Assembly (NCBI GenBank): GCA_022661535.1
Contig: JAKULF010000019.1
Location: 539,646-603,645 of the forward strand
DNA length: 64,000 nt
Reading direction: 5' to 3'
Origin: Eutypa lata
Lineage: Eukaryota; Ascomycota; Sordariomycetes; Xylariales; Diatrypaceae
The notes below the pieces were generated by a model. It made no database searches. It was not told where the DNA came from and saw only the letters and a program-made list of their open reading frames with translations. A program made the position numbers and the translations under genes. Of the stretch, positions 53,720 to 64,000 are shown piece after piece (positions within the stretch are counted from its first letter, which is position 1; the number at the start of each line of letters is the position of its first letter).

Positions 53720-56700
53720 ATTAAGTTTATATTATATATTTTCGTTTTATACGTAAATTCTTTCGTCGTAAATAATAATAGATTTTCTTAAGATTTTTAT
53801 TTTATAATTATTATTAACGATATTTTCGAATTCGTAATTAATTATAAAACGAAAAAAATATTTATTTTTATAAATATCGTTAATATTTTTAAAAAGTTTT
53901 ATTATAAAATTAAAATAAGTTTCTTTTAAAATTATAATTATAATAATTACTTAACGATATTTTTTAAAAAAAAAGCCTTTATAACGTAAATTATTATAAC
54001 TTTTAACGACGAAAATTACAACAATATTAAAAGTTTTTTAAAATTTACTTTTTAATTATTAATTAAATTTAATCTTTTTAAAAATATAATTAATATTTTC
54101 GCTTTTAAAAAGATTATTTTAAAAAATATAAAAAAAACTTTAATAAAACTTCTTTTACGTTTAATATTTTTAAATTTATTAATATATTTAAAATTAAAAT
54201 TAAAAATAAAATTTATATATATAATAATAAACTTATTTTTATAACTTATATAAAAGATTTAATTAAAAGTTTTTCTTTATAAAAAATATTTTATATTTTT
54301 TTAATTATAAAAAAATATAAATTAATTTTATTAATAATTAATAATATTAAATATAATTATATAGACTTTATTTTTTCGATTTAAAAAATTAAGTTATAAT
54401 TAATAAAACTTTTTAATTTATATATATTGAATTTTTTTTAAAAATATAAACTTTTTTATTTTTATAATTTATTTTTTATTTATCGTTTAAAAAACTTTTT
54501 AAATTTTTAAAATGAAATTTTTATAATAATATAATAATATAAGTAAAAATCGCATTATTTAAAATTAAAATAAAAATTATATTTAAAAAAAATTATATAA
54601 TTATTAATTTTTAATTTATAAATAAAATTATAATTTCGAATTTTTTTAAACCATATAATTAATAAATTATTCGTTAAACGATATTTATTTATAATCGATA
54701 TATCGAGTTTTTTTAATTAATTTCCGATTTAATTTAATTATTAAAACCGTATAATAATTATTTTATTACGAAAATTTAAAGTTTTTAACGTAATTTTTAT
54801 AAGATTTTATAATAATTTTAAATATTTATAACGATTTATAAATTAACATTTATATTTTTAAAAAAACTTTATTAATATTTTTATTAATAATATAATTATT
54901 ATAAACGATATAACGAAGAAATACGTTAAATATTTAATTAGAATTTTTAATATATTTAATAATTTCGATTTAACATTTTCGATTAAAAAATCTTTTTTAA
55001 TTATTTCATTATAATTTTATTAAAATTTTTTATTAACGGCTTTAATATATTAATTACAAAAAATGGTTTATTAATTTTTTAAAAATTAAAATACTTTATT
55101 AATTTAAAAAGTATTAAAAAATATATTAAAATAATAAAACTTTTAAAAAAGTTTATATTATAATATTAATAAAAACTTAATTTTTTATAATTTCTTAAAA
55201 TTATTATATTATTTAAATTATACTTTTTAAGATTATTTAACGTTATTAATAAATCTTTAAACGAAAATTTAAATTTATTAAATTTAAGTATTATAATTTT
55301 AATATTATTTAAAAAAGTTTATCGATATTTAATTATTTAATATATAAAAAACTTTTCGAATCGTTTTCGTAAAATTAAACGTAATTTAAAAATAAAATTT
55401 TAACGTTATAATTCTTTTATTATAAATATTAAAACGATTATTATATTTTTATTAAAAATATTAAGTTAATTATATTTTTAAATAAAACTTTTATTAAAGT
55501 GAAAAAAAATATTATATTATTAAATTAAAAATAATATATTTTATATAAATTTATCGTAATTTACGTATACGATTTTTATTTTTTATTTCTTTATCGTAAT
55601 TTTTACCGATTATTAAGTTATTAAAAAATCGTAAAATAAATTAACTTTAAATTATAAATTTTTATTTAATTAAATTCGAAATTTTTTACGGCTTTTATAT
55701 ATGTATTATAATTTCGACTTAATATTTAATATATATTTAAATATATTAATTTTGTATTAAATGTTTTATTTTAATTTTTAATTATAAATCTTGTAAAAAA
55801 TCTTTAAAAAGTAATAAAAAAATAAAAAACTAATTGGAAAATATATTTAACGATTTTAATTATATAAAAATAAATTTTTTTCGTTCGTAATTTAATTCGA
55901 AATGATTATAACTTTATAATAATTATTAAAATAAATATTAATTTAATATTTCGAAAACGTTTTATAAATAAATACGCCTTAAACGAAAAAGTATTTAAAA
56001 TTATTACTTAATTTTTTAAAAAGAATTAAAAGCTTTTTTTAATTAAAACTTTCGCTTTTAAATAAATAAATAAAAACTTTTATTTAATATTAATAATATA
56101 AACGATAAAAAACTTCATATTTTAAACCTTTATATATAAAAGATTTTCGAAATAATTAACGATAAAAAATATTATTTCGATATAATTTATATACTTTATA
56201 ATTTAATTTATATAACGATTTTCGATTTTTTTCGAAAATTATTAATTTATATTAAATATTATTTCTTTTATTTAAAAAACTTTATAAATCGTTAAAAAAA
56301 ACTTAATAAAATTAAACCGATCGAATTATCGTTATAACCCTTTTATATTATAATATAAAACTTTTTCGTAATCTTAAAAAAAAATACTTTTTAAAAACTT
56401 TATATAAAAAGTTTTAAATTATAAAAAGTTTAATGCAAATTTTATAATAATTTATAAATTTTTAAAAAAATATTATTTATATTACGAAAATTTATTTTAA
56501 TTTTAATTTAAAAACTTTTTAACTTTTTAATTAAATACTTTTATATAAAATTATTAATAATCGCGATTTTAAACTTATTAACGAAATTTAATAAATAATA
56601 TTTTTAAAAAAGTAATACTTAATTAATAATATTAATAATGTATAATTTATAAATAAATAATGTTTAAAAATAAATAATTTAAAGTATTAAAATCGTAATA

Positions 56701-57420
56701 TAATATTATATAATAATTTTAAATTTTAAAATTCTTAATTAAAAAAAGCTTAACTTGCGATTAACCTTATCGTTATAAATATAAAACTTTATTACGATTT
56801 AAAAAGAAATCTTTTTCAAATATAAATTAATTAAAAAAAAATTTAAACTTTATTATAATTATTATTTATTAAATAAATTTTTATAAAAATCTTTTTAATA
56901 AAAGGTCGATTTTTATATTATAATTAAAAAAATAAACGATTTAATTTACGAATTAAAATTTTTTTATTATTAACGAATTTATCGTATAATGTTTATATTT
57001 TACTTTTATTTAACGTTATTAATAAAAAACCTTTTAAAAAACAATTATAATTTAATTACGTATTTATAAATAAAAATAATAATAATTAAAAAGAAATTAA
57101 ATTATTAAAAAGTTAACTTTAAAATATTTAATATAATAAGAAAAATATAATTTAAAAAATAATAAATAATATTTTCGATTAATCGTTATAAAAAATGCAA
57201 TAAAATTAATTAATAACTTTAATAAAAAAATTCTTTTTTTATAAATAAATTAAAGTTAAAACGAAAAAAAATAAATTTATTATTTAAATTCGCTTTATTT
57301 AATTTTAATAAATAATCGACTTTTATTTTTTAATATAACGATATTTATAATTTTATTAATTAAAAAGTTATAAATATAATTTTTAAATTTAATATTAAAG
57401 TTTATTTATTTAAATTATTA

Positions 57421-58621
57421 AAAATTCTTTTAATCGTTATGTTCGAAAAAACAATACGACTTTTCGCTTATAAATAAATTACGAAAATCGTTTTTTTTTT
57501 CGAACGAAAAATCTTTTTTGCGAAATAATAATTAATATAATTAACTTAACTTTTAAAAACTTTTTTATTTATTAAAATTTAAATTTAAAAGTTATTATTT
57601 ATATAAAATAATTAAGTTATTAAAATTAATTAAAGATTATTTTATAATTAAATTTTATATTATTAATTATAATTTACTTTTAAATTATAACGCTTTATTT
57701 TTATATATATAAGTTTTATAAATTTATAAGTTTATAAATTTTAAATTTATAAGTTATAAGTTTATAAGTTATAAATTTATAAATTTATAAGTTATAAGTT
57801 TATAAGTTATAAATTTATAAATTTATAAGTTATAAGTTTTATTATTATTTAAATTATTTAATTAAAAGTTAAATAATTTATAAAATATATTATTTAATTT
57901 TATATTTTATTAAGCGAAATTTAAACTTAAAAGCTTTAAATTATAATTATTATATTATAAGCTTATTATATTAAAAACTTATACTTTATTTATTTATATA
58001 TAATTAATTTTAAAGATAAGTAATTAAAGCTGTTATTATTTAAGTGAAAAGTTAAGTAATTAATAGTTAAGTTAAATAAGTAATTAATATAACATTATTT
58101 AAGTTATTAATAATTAAGTTATTTAAGTTTATAAGTTATAAGTTTAAAGGTTTAAAGGTTTATAAGTTATTTTATAAGTTACTTTATAAGTTTATAAGTT
58201 ATAAGTTTATAAGTTATAAGGCTATAAGTTTATAAGTTATAAAGTTATAAATCATAAGTTATAAAGTTATAAGTTTATAAATAACTTATACGTTCGAAAA
58301 GTAACTTGTAAATTTAAAAGGTAATTAATAAGTTTATAAGTTTATAAATTTATAAAGTTAAGTTAAAAAAAGTTAAATATATAAGTTAAAAAAAATGCAT
58401 TTAATTAATTATAATTATAAATTATGTATAGTTTTTTCGAAATAAATGCATTTAATTAAAGTTAAATATAAAAGCTTAAATAAATTTACGATTAAAAATT
58501 AATTAATTTAAAGCGTTTTCTTTATTAAATATATATATTCGATATATTTAACGGTTATTTAATAACGTAATTAATAATGTAATGTAATAATTTAAACTTA
58601 ATATAAAAGAATCTTTAATTA
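57421..58621 (-). mobile_element. solo LTR-like element A, copy 4 (long form, reversed), inside element B
   Basis: About 1.2 kb in reverse orientation, interrupting B: the sequence leaves B at aaattatta (57412-57420) and re-enters at aaattatta (58622-58630), so the target duplication lies within these nine bases. The intact B at 33870-33910 runs through the same site. It includes a converted version of the tRNA-like insert (about 57860-58050). Its array is completely converted to aagtttataagtt-type units (about 58100-58350). The head box reads ataattaattaaatgcat in the element's sense, where copy 3 reads gcagctgattgggtgcat: only C/T and G/A changes. Confidence 0.75.
58100..58350 (-). repeat. 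fully converted minisatellite in A copy 4
   Basis: Reverse-strand equivalent of the C-rich arrays in copies 1 and 3, here reading aagtttataagttataagt and similar. Every CA and CC of the source unit has been lost, leaving a simple A/T repeat with regularly spaced aag. Confidence 0.75.
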
Positions 58622-61252
58622 AAATTATTAATTTTTAAAAAATATATTAAACCTTTTTAATTTATTTTTTCTTTATAAAGTTTATCGAAATCTTTTATAT
58701 TATTTTATATTATAAAATGTTTTATTTATTCGAAGAAATAATTTTAAATTTAATTTAATAATTACAATTAATAATTATTAAATTTTTAAAATCTTTTTAG
58801 TTTTTTTATTTATTTATTTATTTATTTTTACTTTTTAATTTTTAATTTTAATTATTTTCTTTTCGATTTTTTTTCGTTTTCGCTTTTTTATTTTTCTTTT
58901 TATTTTAATTTATAATCTTTATTTTTTATTATCTTTTAATATTAATTTTTTCATTTTATTTAATTTTAATTTTTCGTAATTTTTTAAATGTACTTTTTTA
59001 ATTTCGTTTAACTTTTTATTTTTTTATTTTTATTTTAGTTTTTATATTAAAATTAAAATAAATAAAATTTAAAAGTTATAAATGCTTTTAATTTTAAAAA
59101 ATAACTTTTAATATAAAGTTTTTTAAAAGATATAAAACGATATTAATATTAAGCTTTAAATTAATAAAAACGTTTAAAAAGTTTTAATTTAAATCGTAAA
59201 TAAAAGTATTAATAAGTTTATTAAAAATTAAGTTAAAAATATCGAAAATAAAAATCGTTATTAAAGTATAAATCGACTTTTTAACGAAGATAATCTCGTA
59301 CTTATTATTTAAATTACGAATATTAAATACTTTTAAAAATTAATTTTTACAAAATACTTATTTAAAGTTAAAAATTATTATAAGATTTATAATTATTTTA
59401 TTAAAATTAAAATTAATATTAAAGTTTCGAAAGTTAAACTTTATATTTTATTTTATAATATCTTTTAAATTATTTACGAATAAAAAACTAAAGTTTAATT
59501 TAAAGCTTTAAATTTATAATAATTAATTTAATTATAAAATATTATTTTATTTAAAGAGATTTATATTTATAATAATAATTAAAAAAGATTAAAAACTTTT
59601 TTTATATAAATATTACATTTAATTAATTTTTATAATTTCGTTTAATTATCAAACGAAATTTAAACTTTATTAAAAATTTAAACCCGATATTCTTAATTTT
59701 AATTTAACTTTAATTTTTTTTTTAAAAGTTTTATTATCGTTTTTTTTTTTAAATCCGGCCGTTAATTTTAATTAAAAAAAACATTTTAAAAACGTAACGA
59801 TAAAATGCTTAAGAAGTTCGAAAAAGAAAAGTTTAATAAGTTTTTTTAAATTAATTTCGATATCGATAATAAAATTTTATAAAACTTAATTTTAAAAAAG
59901 CCATTTTAATTTTTTTTTATTTTAATTTTTTTTAAATCGATTTTATTTTATTCGTTATAACGAAAACTTTATGATTATATTTTAAAGTTATTATTAAAAG
60001 ATTTAATAATATAGTTTATATTACGATTAATTTATTTTTAAGCTTTTTCGATTATTATTATTTAATTTAAAACTTTTCGTATTATTTTTAATAAAGTTTT
60101 AAATTTTATTTTAAAAAAATTAATTATTATTAACGATTTTATATTAAAAGCTTTTAAAGAAAAACTTAAATTATTATACTTCTTTTTGCTTTTAATTTAT
60201 TTTAAGCTTTTATAATATTTCTTTTAAATTATTAAAAAGCGTTTTTTTAATTAAGTTTATTAAAAGATATTTTTAATAAAAAATTAAACGTTATTTAAAG
60301 TTTTTAATTTTTAAAGTTTATTAATTTAAATATAATTATAAATGTTATTATAATTATTTTTAATATTAATATTAAATTTACAATTAAGTTTATTTCGCTT
60401 TTTACGAACTTTTATAAAATTAAAGTTAAAAACTTTATTATTATTAAAAACAACGAAAAGTTAATTGTTTTTAACTTTTAAATTTATTTTAAAAAGTTTT
60501 TTAAAATCTTTATATTAAATTCGAAAAATTATAAAAAATATCGACCGAAGAATCGTGAAAAATATTAATTAAAGTTTTAGCTTTTAATAATTTAAATTAA
60601 AATCGCGTTAATTAAAGTTTTTAAGTATTAAAGACTTTTTTTTATTAATTTTAATATTAAGTTTTTAAAGTTTATTAATTTAAATTATATAAAAAATCGT
60701 ATTATTTAATGGTTTAAAATCTTTAAAAGTTATATTGAAGTTTTTAATAAAAGTATATATAACGTTTTAGTTATTAATTAAGAAATATTATTCGAAATTA
60801 AACGCGTTAATATAAATATAAAATTTCGTTTTTAAAAATTAAAACATTTTATTATTAAGTTTTTCGATCGAAAGTTTAACTAGTTTTTTTTTAAATCGTT
60901 AATTAAAAATATTTTATTATTTTAAAATATATTATTTATTATAAAGCTTAATTAAGTATTTGTTAAACTTTTTAATAAAAAGAACTTTTTTAAAAAGCTT
61001 TTTTATTTTTAAAAAAGTTTTAATTATTTTTTATAAAAGAATTATTTAACTTTTTTTATAATAATTTTTTCGGTTTTATTTACGATTTATAAAAAGAAAA
61101 TTTTAATTTCTTTTTAATTTCTTTTTTTTCGCATCGATTTTATAATTTAAAATAATAAATTTTAAGCTTATAAAAAACTTTAAATATAACAAGCTCGAAA
61201 ATTAAATTATAAAAAACTTAAAAGCGAACGTCTTTATTTTAAAAAAAGTAAT

Positions 61253-61419
61253 TAATATAAATTAATATTTTTTAAAAAAAAGGTTTATAAAAGCTTTGTT
61301 TTTTTCTTTATATATTAATATAAAGAAAAGTAATTATTAATTTTATATATTAAAGCTTTCGTTATTTCTATAACTTAAAATATAATAATATAAGCTTTAT
61401 TATAATTTTAATTATATTA
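61253..61419 (-). repeat. 5' LTR of truncated reverse element B
   Basis: Reverse complement of 14819-14983, ending aattatatta. It adjoins the D-arm fragment that follows. Confidence 0.75.
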
Positions 61420-61432
61420 ATATATAAAGTTT

Positions 61433-61867
61433 TATTAACCGTTACGATATAAAAAAGTACGACTTTTTATAAATTTCGAAAACTTTTTTTTAACTTTCGA
61501 AATCGATAAAATTTTATTTCGTAAATTATAACTTATTACGTTAAATTCGAAAAGTTTAATCGAAAAATTAAAATATAAATTATTATTAATAATAAAGTTA
61601 TTCGAATTATTGTAATATTTACTTTTATTTATAAACTTTATAATAATTTATATATTATAATAATTTAAAAATTTAAAAAATTTAAAAAATTTAAATTATA
61701 AAATTTAATTTTTTTATTATAAATTAAAATTAAAACTTTAAGCTTTATAAATTTATTATTATATATTACGGATTTTATAAATTTAATTTTTTTATTATAA
61801 GCTTTTTATATTAATTATTACATATAAATCTTTTATTTAACTTTATATATATAATTAAATTTATTTA
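61433..61867 (+). repeat. fragment of the D arm (third copy)
   Basis: Direct match to 40143-40580, from ttattaaccgttacgatat to actttatatatataatta. It begins at the inner edge of the arm and is cut on the right by a forward B fragment. Confidence 0.65.
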
Positions 61868-64000
61868 TTAATAAAGGCTTAATTAATAAAATTAATAGAA
61901 ATACTTATTAAAAATAATATTTTTAAATATTAATAAAATTTATTTTTATAATAAACATTTAATTAAAATTTATAAATTTAAATAAAATAAAAATTAATTC
62001 GAAAATTCGAAACGTTAAACCCGTTTTATAATAAATATAAGTTTTTTTTAAAAATATTAAAAATATTTATTAAATTTTATATTTATATTTAATTTAACGA
62101 TTAAAATATAAAAACTAAAATAAAGCGAATTTTAAATTTAAAAAATATATTAAATAAATAAATTAAAATTCGTAATTTTATAAACTTAAATAATATTTAT
62201 AAATTAAAATTAAATAAATAAACTTTTTCGATAAAATCTTTTCGTAAATTAAAAGTTTTAATTAAAAGATATTTTAAAATATCGATTATATTCGATTAAA
62301 AATTTTTAAAAGTTTTTAAAAAATTAAAATTAAAATTAATATATATAATTTATTTAATATTAAAATTAATTTAATTTATATATTATAATTAAACATTATT
62401 ATAAAAAAATATAAAAAAAATAAAAAATTTTTTTTTTAAAATTCTTTTTAATAATTTTTTAAATAAATGTTTTTAATAAAAAATATCGTATTAATATATA
62501 TTTATTTTAATAATTATAAAATTTTAAATATTATAATTTAAATTTAAATAAAAATAAAAATATTTAATATTTTAAACTTTTTAATCGTAAATAAACTTTT
62601 TATTACTTTAATTATTCGTAAAATTACGAATAAAGTTTTTAATTAATCTTTAAATAAAAACCGTTAAAAAAGCAACATTTATTTTCGTTTTTTAATACAT
62701 TAAAATTAAATAAAAAAAAATTATATTAACGTCGTTATTATTTTTTTAAAAAATAAACTTTCGAAAACGATAATTTAAATAATTAATAAAAATAAAATAA
62801 AAATAAAAAATTATTTTTAAATATAAATTCGAAAAGTTTATCGTTAAAAAATAATTAAAGCATTAATAATAAAATTTATAAATAACGATTTAAAAAAATT
62901 ATATTAATTATTTAATTTATTTATAAAATTATTTAAATCTTTTTTAATAAATTTTAAAATACGTTTAATAAATAAAAAAATATTTTTTAAATAAAAATTT
63001 TTAAATAAAAATATTAATAAAAAAAGTTTTTAAAAAGTTTAAATTTAATTAATAAATTAATTAAAACAAATTATTTAAAGTTTAAAGTTTTAAATAAAAA
63101 TATATAATTCTTTTATAAAAGTTTTTAAACGAATAATTTCGTTAACGTTAAAAAACTAAATAAAAAGAAAAATAACAAATAAATTCGTAAAAATTAATAA
63201 AAAAATTAAAAAGTTTTAAACGTTAAAATGCGAAATAAAGATCGATATATTATCGATAAATTTATCGATTAAAAATTAATATTAGCGTTTTATTAAAATA
63301 ATTTTTTTAATAATTTTTAATAATAATTTTCTTTTAAAAAGAATTTTTCGAAAATTAATATAAAACTTTACGAAAAAAATAATTAAATAAAGAAATTAAT
63401 AAAAAATTCGAACTAAAGTTTAATTTTTTAATAATAATGAATAATTTATCGTAATAAAAAAATAAGTTTATAATAAAAGTATTTTATAATAAATATTTAA
63501 AATAAAATAATTTAAATTTTTTTTTTAAACGCTATTAATAAATTAATAAAATATAAAAAGAAAAAGTTAAAAAAACATAAAAAATTTTTTAAATAAATTA
63601 AAAAATGCGATTATTAAATGTTATACAAGTTATAAAAATTCAACTTAAATTTTTAATAAAAGATATAATAAAGTAAAATATTAAAAGTAAAAAATTTACG
63701 TATAAATTAAAATTTATAAATAATAAATATAAATTTATTATTAAAATTTATATATAAGCTTAAAGCGCATTTATAAATTAATATTTAAAATAAAATTTAA
63801 AATTAATATTTTAATTTTAATTAATTTATCGAATTTTAAAAACTTAAATAAAATATTAATTATATCTTTTATTATTAAATATATTAATAATAAATTAAAA
63901 CGTATTATAACGTTAAAACTTAATTTAAAAATTTAAAATATAAAGAAATTTTTAATAATAAAAGATTAAATTTAATAATAAAATTTTATTTAATCGTTAT
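61868..64000 (+). mobile_element. forward fragment of element B, runs off the window
   Basis: Matches 23536-25690 in the same orientation (for example ttataataaacatttaatt at about 61940 and 23617, and tattataacgttaaaa at about 63902 and 25520). It lacks the left part of the element; the right part continues past the window end. No intact frame. Confidence 0.65.

Larger units (their letters stand above)
53720..61419 (-). mobile_element. element B, second reverse copy, truncated at its 3' end
   Basis: Matches about 29990-36583 in direct order: the 5' LTR (61253-61419) and about 6.4 kb of adjacent interior, then it stops near 53720 where the sequence changes. It has no 3' LTR in the window. It is interrupted by A copy 4 (57421-58621). 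Comparison with the inner reverse copy (for example 30080-30600 against 53800-54400) shows the same sequence with scattered C/T and G/A differences, so the two were mutated independently. Not coding. Confidence 0.7.

Noticed and set aside
1..64000. A naturally AT-rich genome (for example Plasmodium or Dictyostelium type) instead of mutation
   Set aside because: Related copies differ almost only by C/T and G/A transitions, and islands of ordinary composition sit within the same elements; a uniformly AT-rich genome would still show genes in 64 kb.

Overview
This window looks like a gene-free heterochromatic block from a filamentous ascomycete (Pezizomycotina-type) genome. The sequence is overwhelmingly A+T. 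Related repeat copies differ almost only by C/T and G/A transitions, and CA/TG dinucleotides are nearly absent outside a few islands. That is the footprint of repeat-induced point mutation (RIP) or a very similar C-to-T process. I find no intact protein gene, no rRNA and no confident tRNA gene. No species can be named from this. An AT-rich isochore, a centromeric block or a subtelomere would all fit.

Layout. (1) 1-1119: unassigned AT-rich DNA. (2) 1120-11148: element C, about 10.0 kb, bounded by 136-bp direct repeats (LTRs) and a 5-bp target-site duplication, with an interior mutated mainly on one strand. (3) 11149-12720: unassigned AT-rich DNA with a 33-bp AT run. (4) 12721-13913: solo LTR-like element A, copy 1, with a well-preserved C-rich minisatellite. 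(5) 13914-14818: unassigned. (6) 14819-36683: a nest. Element B (about 10.4 kb, 165-bp LTRs, TSD tattt) lies forward. It is interrupted by solo A copy 2 (21277-22260), and a complete second B in reverse orientation (about 26068-36583) sits inside its 3' LTR. The two B copies form an inverted repeat with roughly 10-kb arms. (7) About 37200-41232: a large inverted repeat (D) followed by solo A copy 3 (41233-42094). (8) 42095-53719: unassigned, with a less-damaged stretch at about 49.5-51.4 kb and a CpG-rich hairpin island at 52660-52815. (9) 53720-61419: a truncated reverse copy of B, interrupted by solo A copy 4 (57421-58621, minus). (10) 61433-61867: a fragment of the D arm. (11) 61868-64000: a forward B fragment that runs off the window.

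The nesting gives an order of events: B is older than the second B, and two A copies landed inside B elements, so those A insertions are younger than their hosts. The four A copies carry the same tandem array in four states, from nearly unmutated (copies 1 and 3) through half-mutated (copy 2) to fully converted (copy 4). This natural mutation series, with islands that kept CpA inside otherwise saturated elements, is the most interesting thing in the window. Family assignment (gypsy, copia or other) is not possible by eye because the interiors are too degraded.
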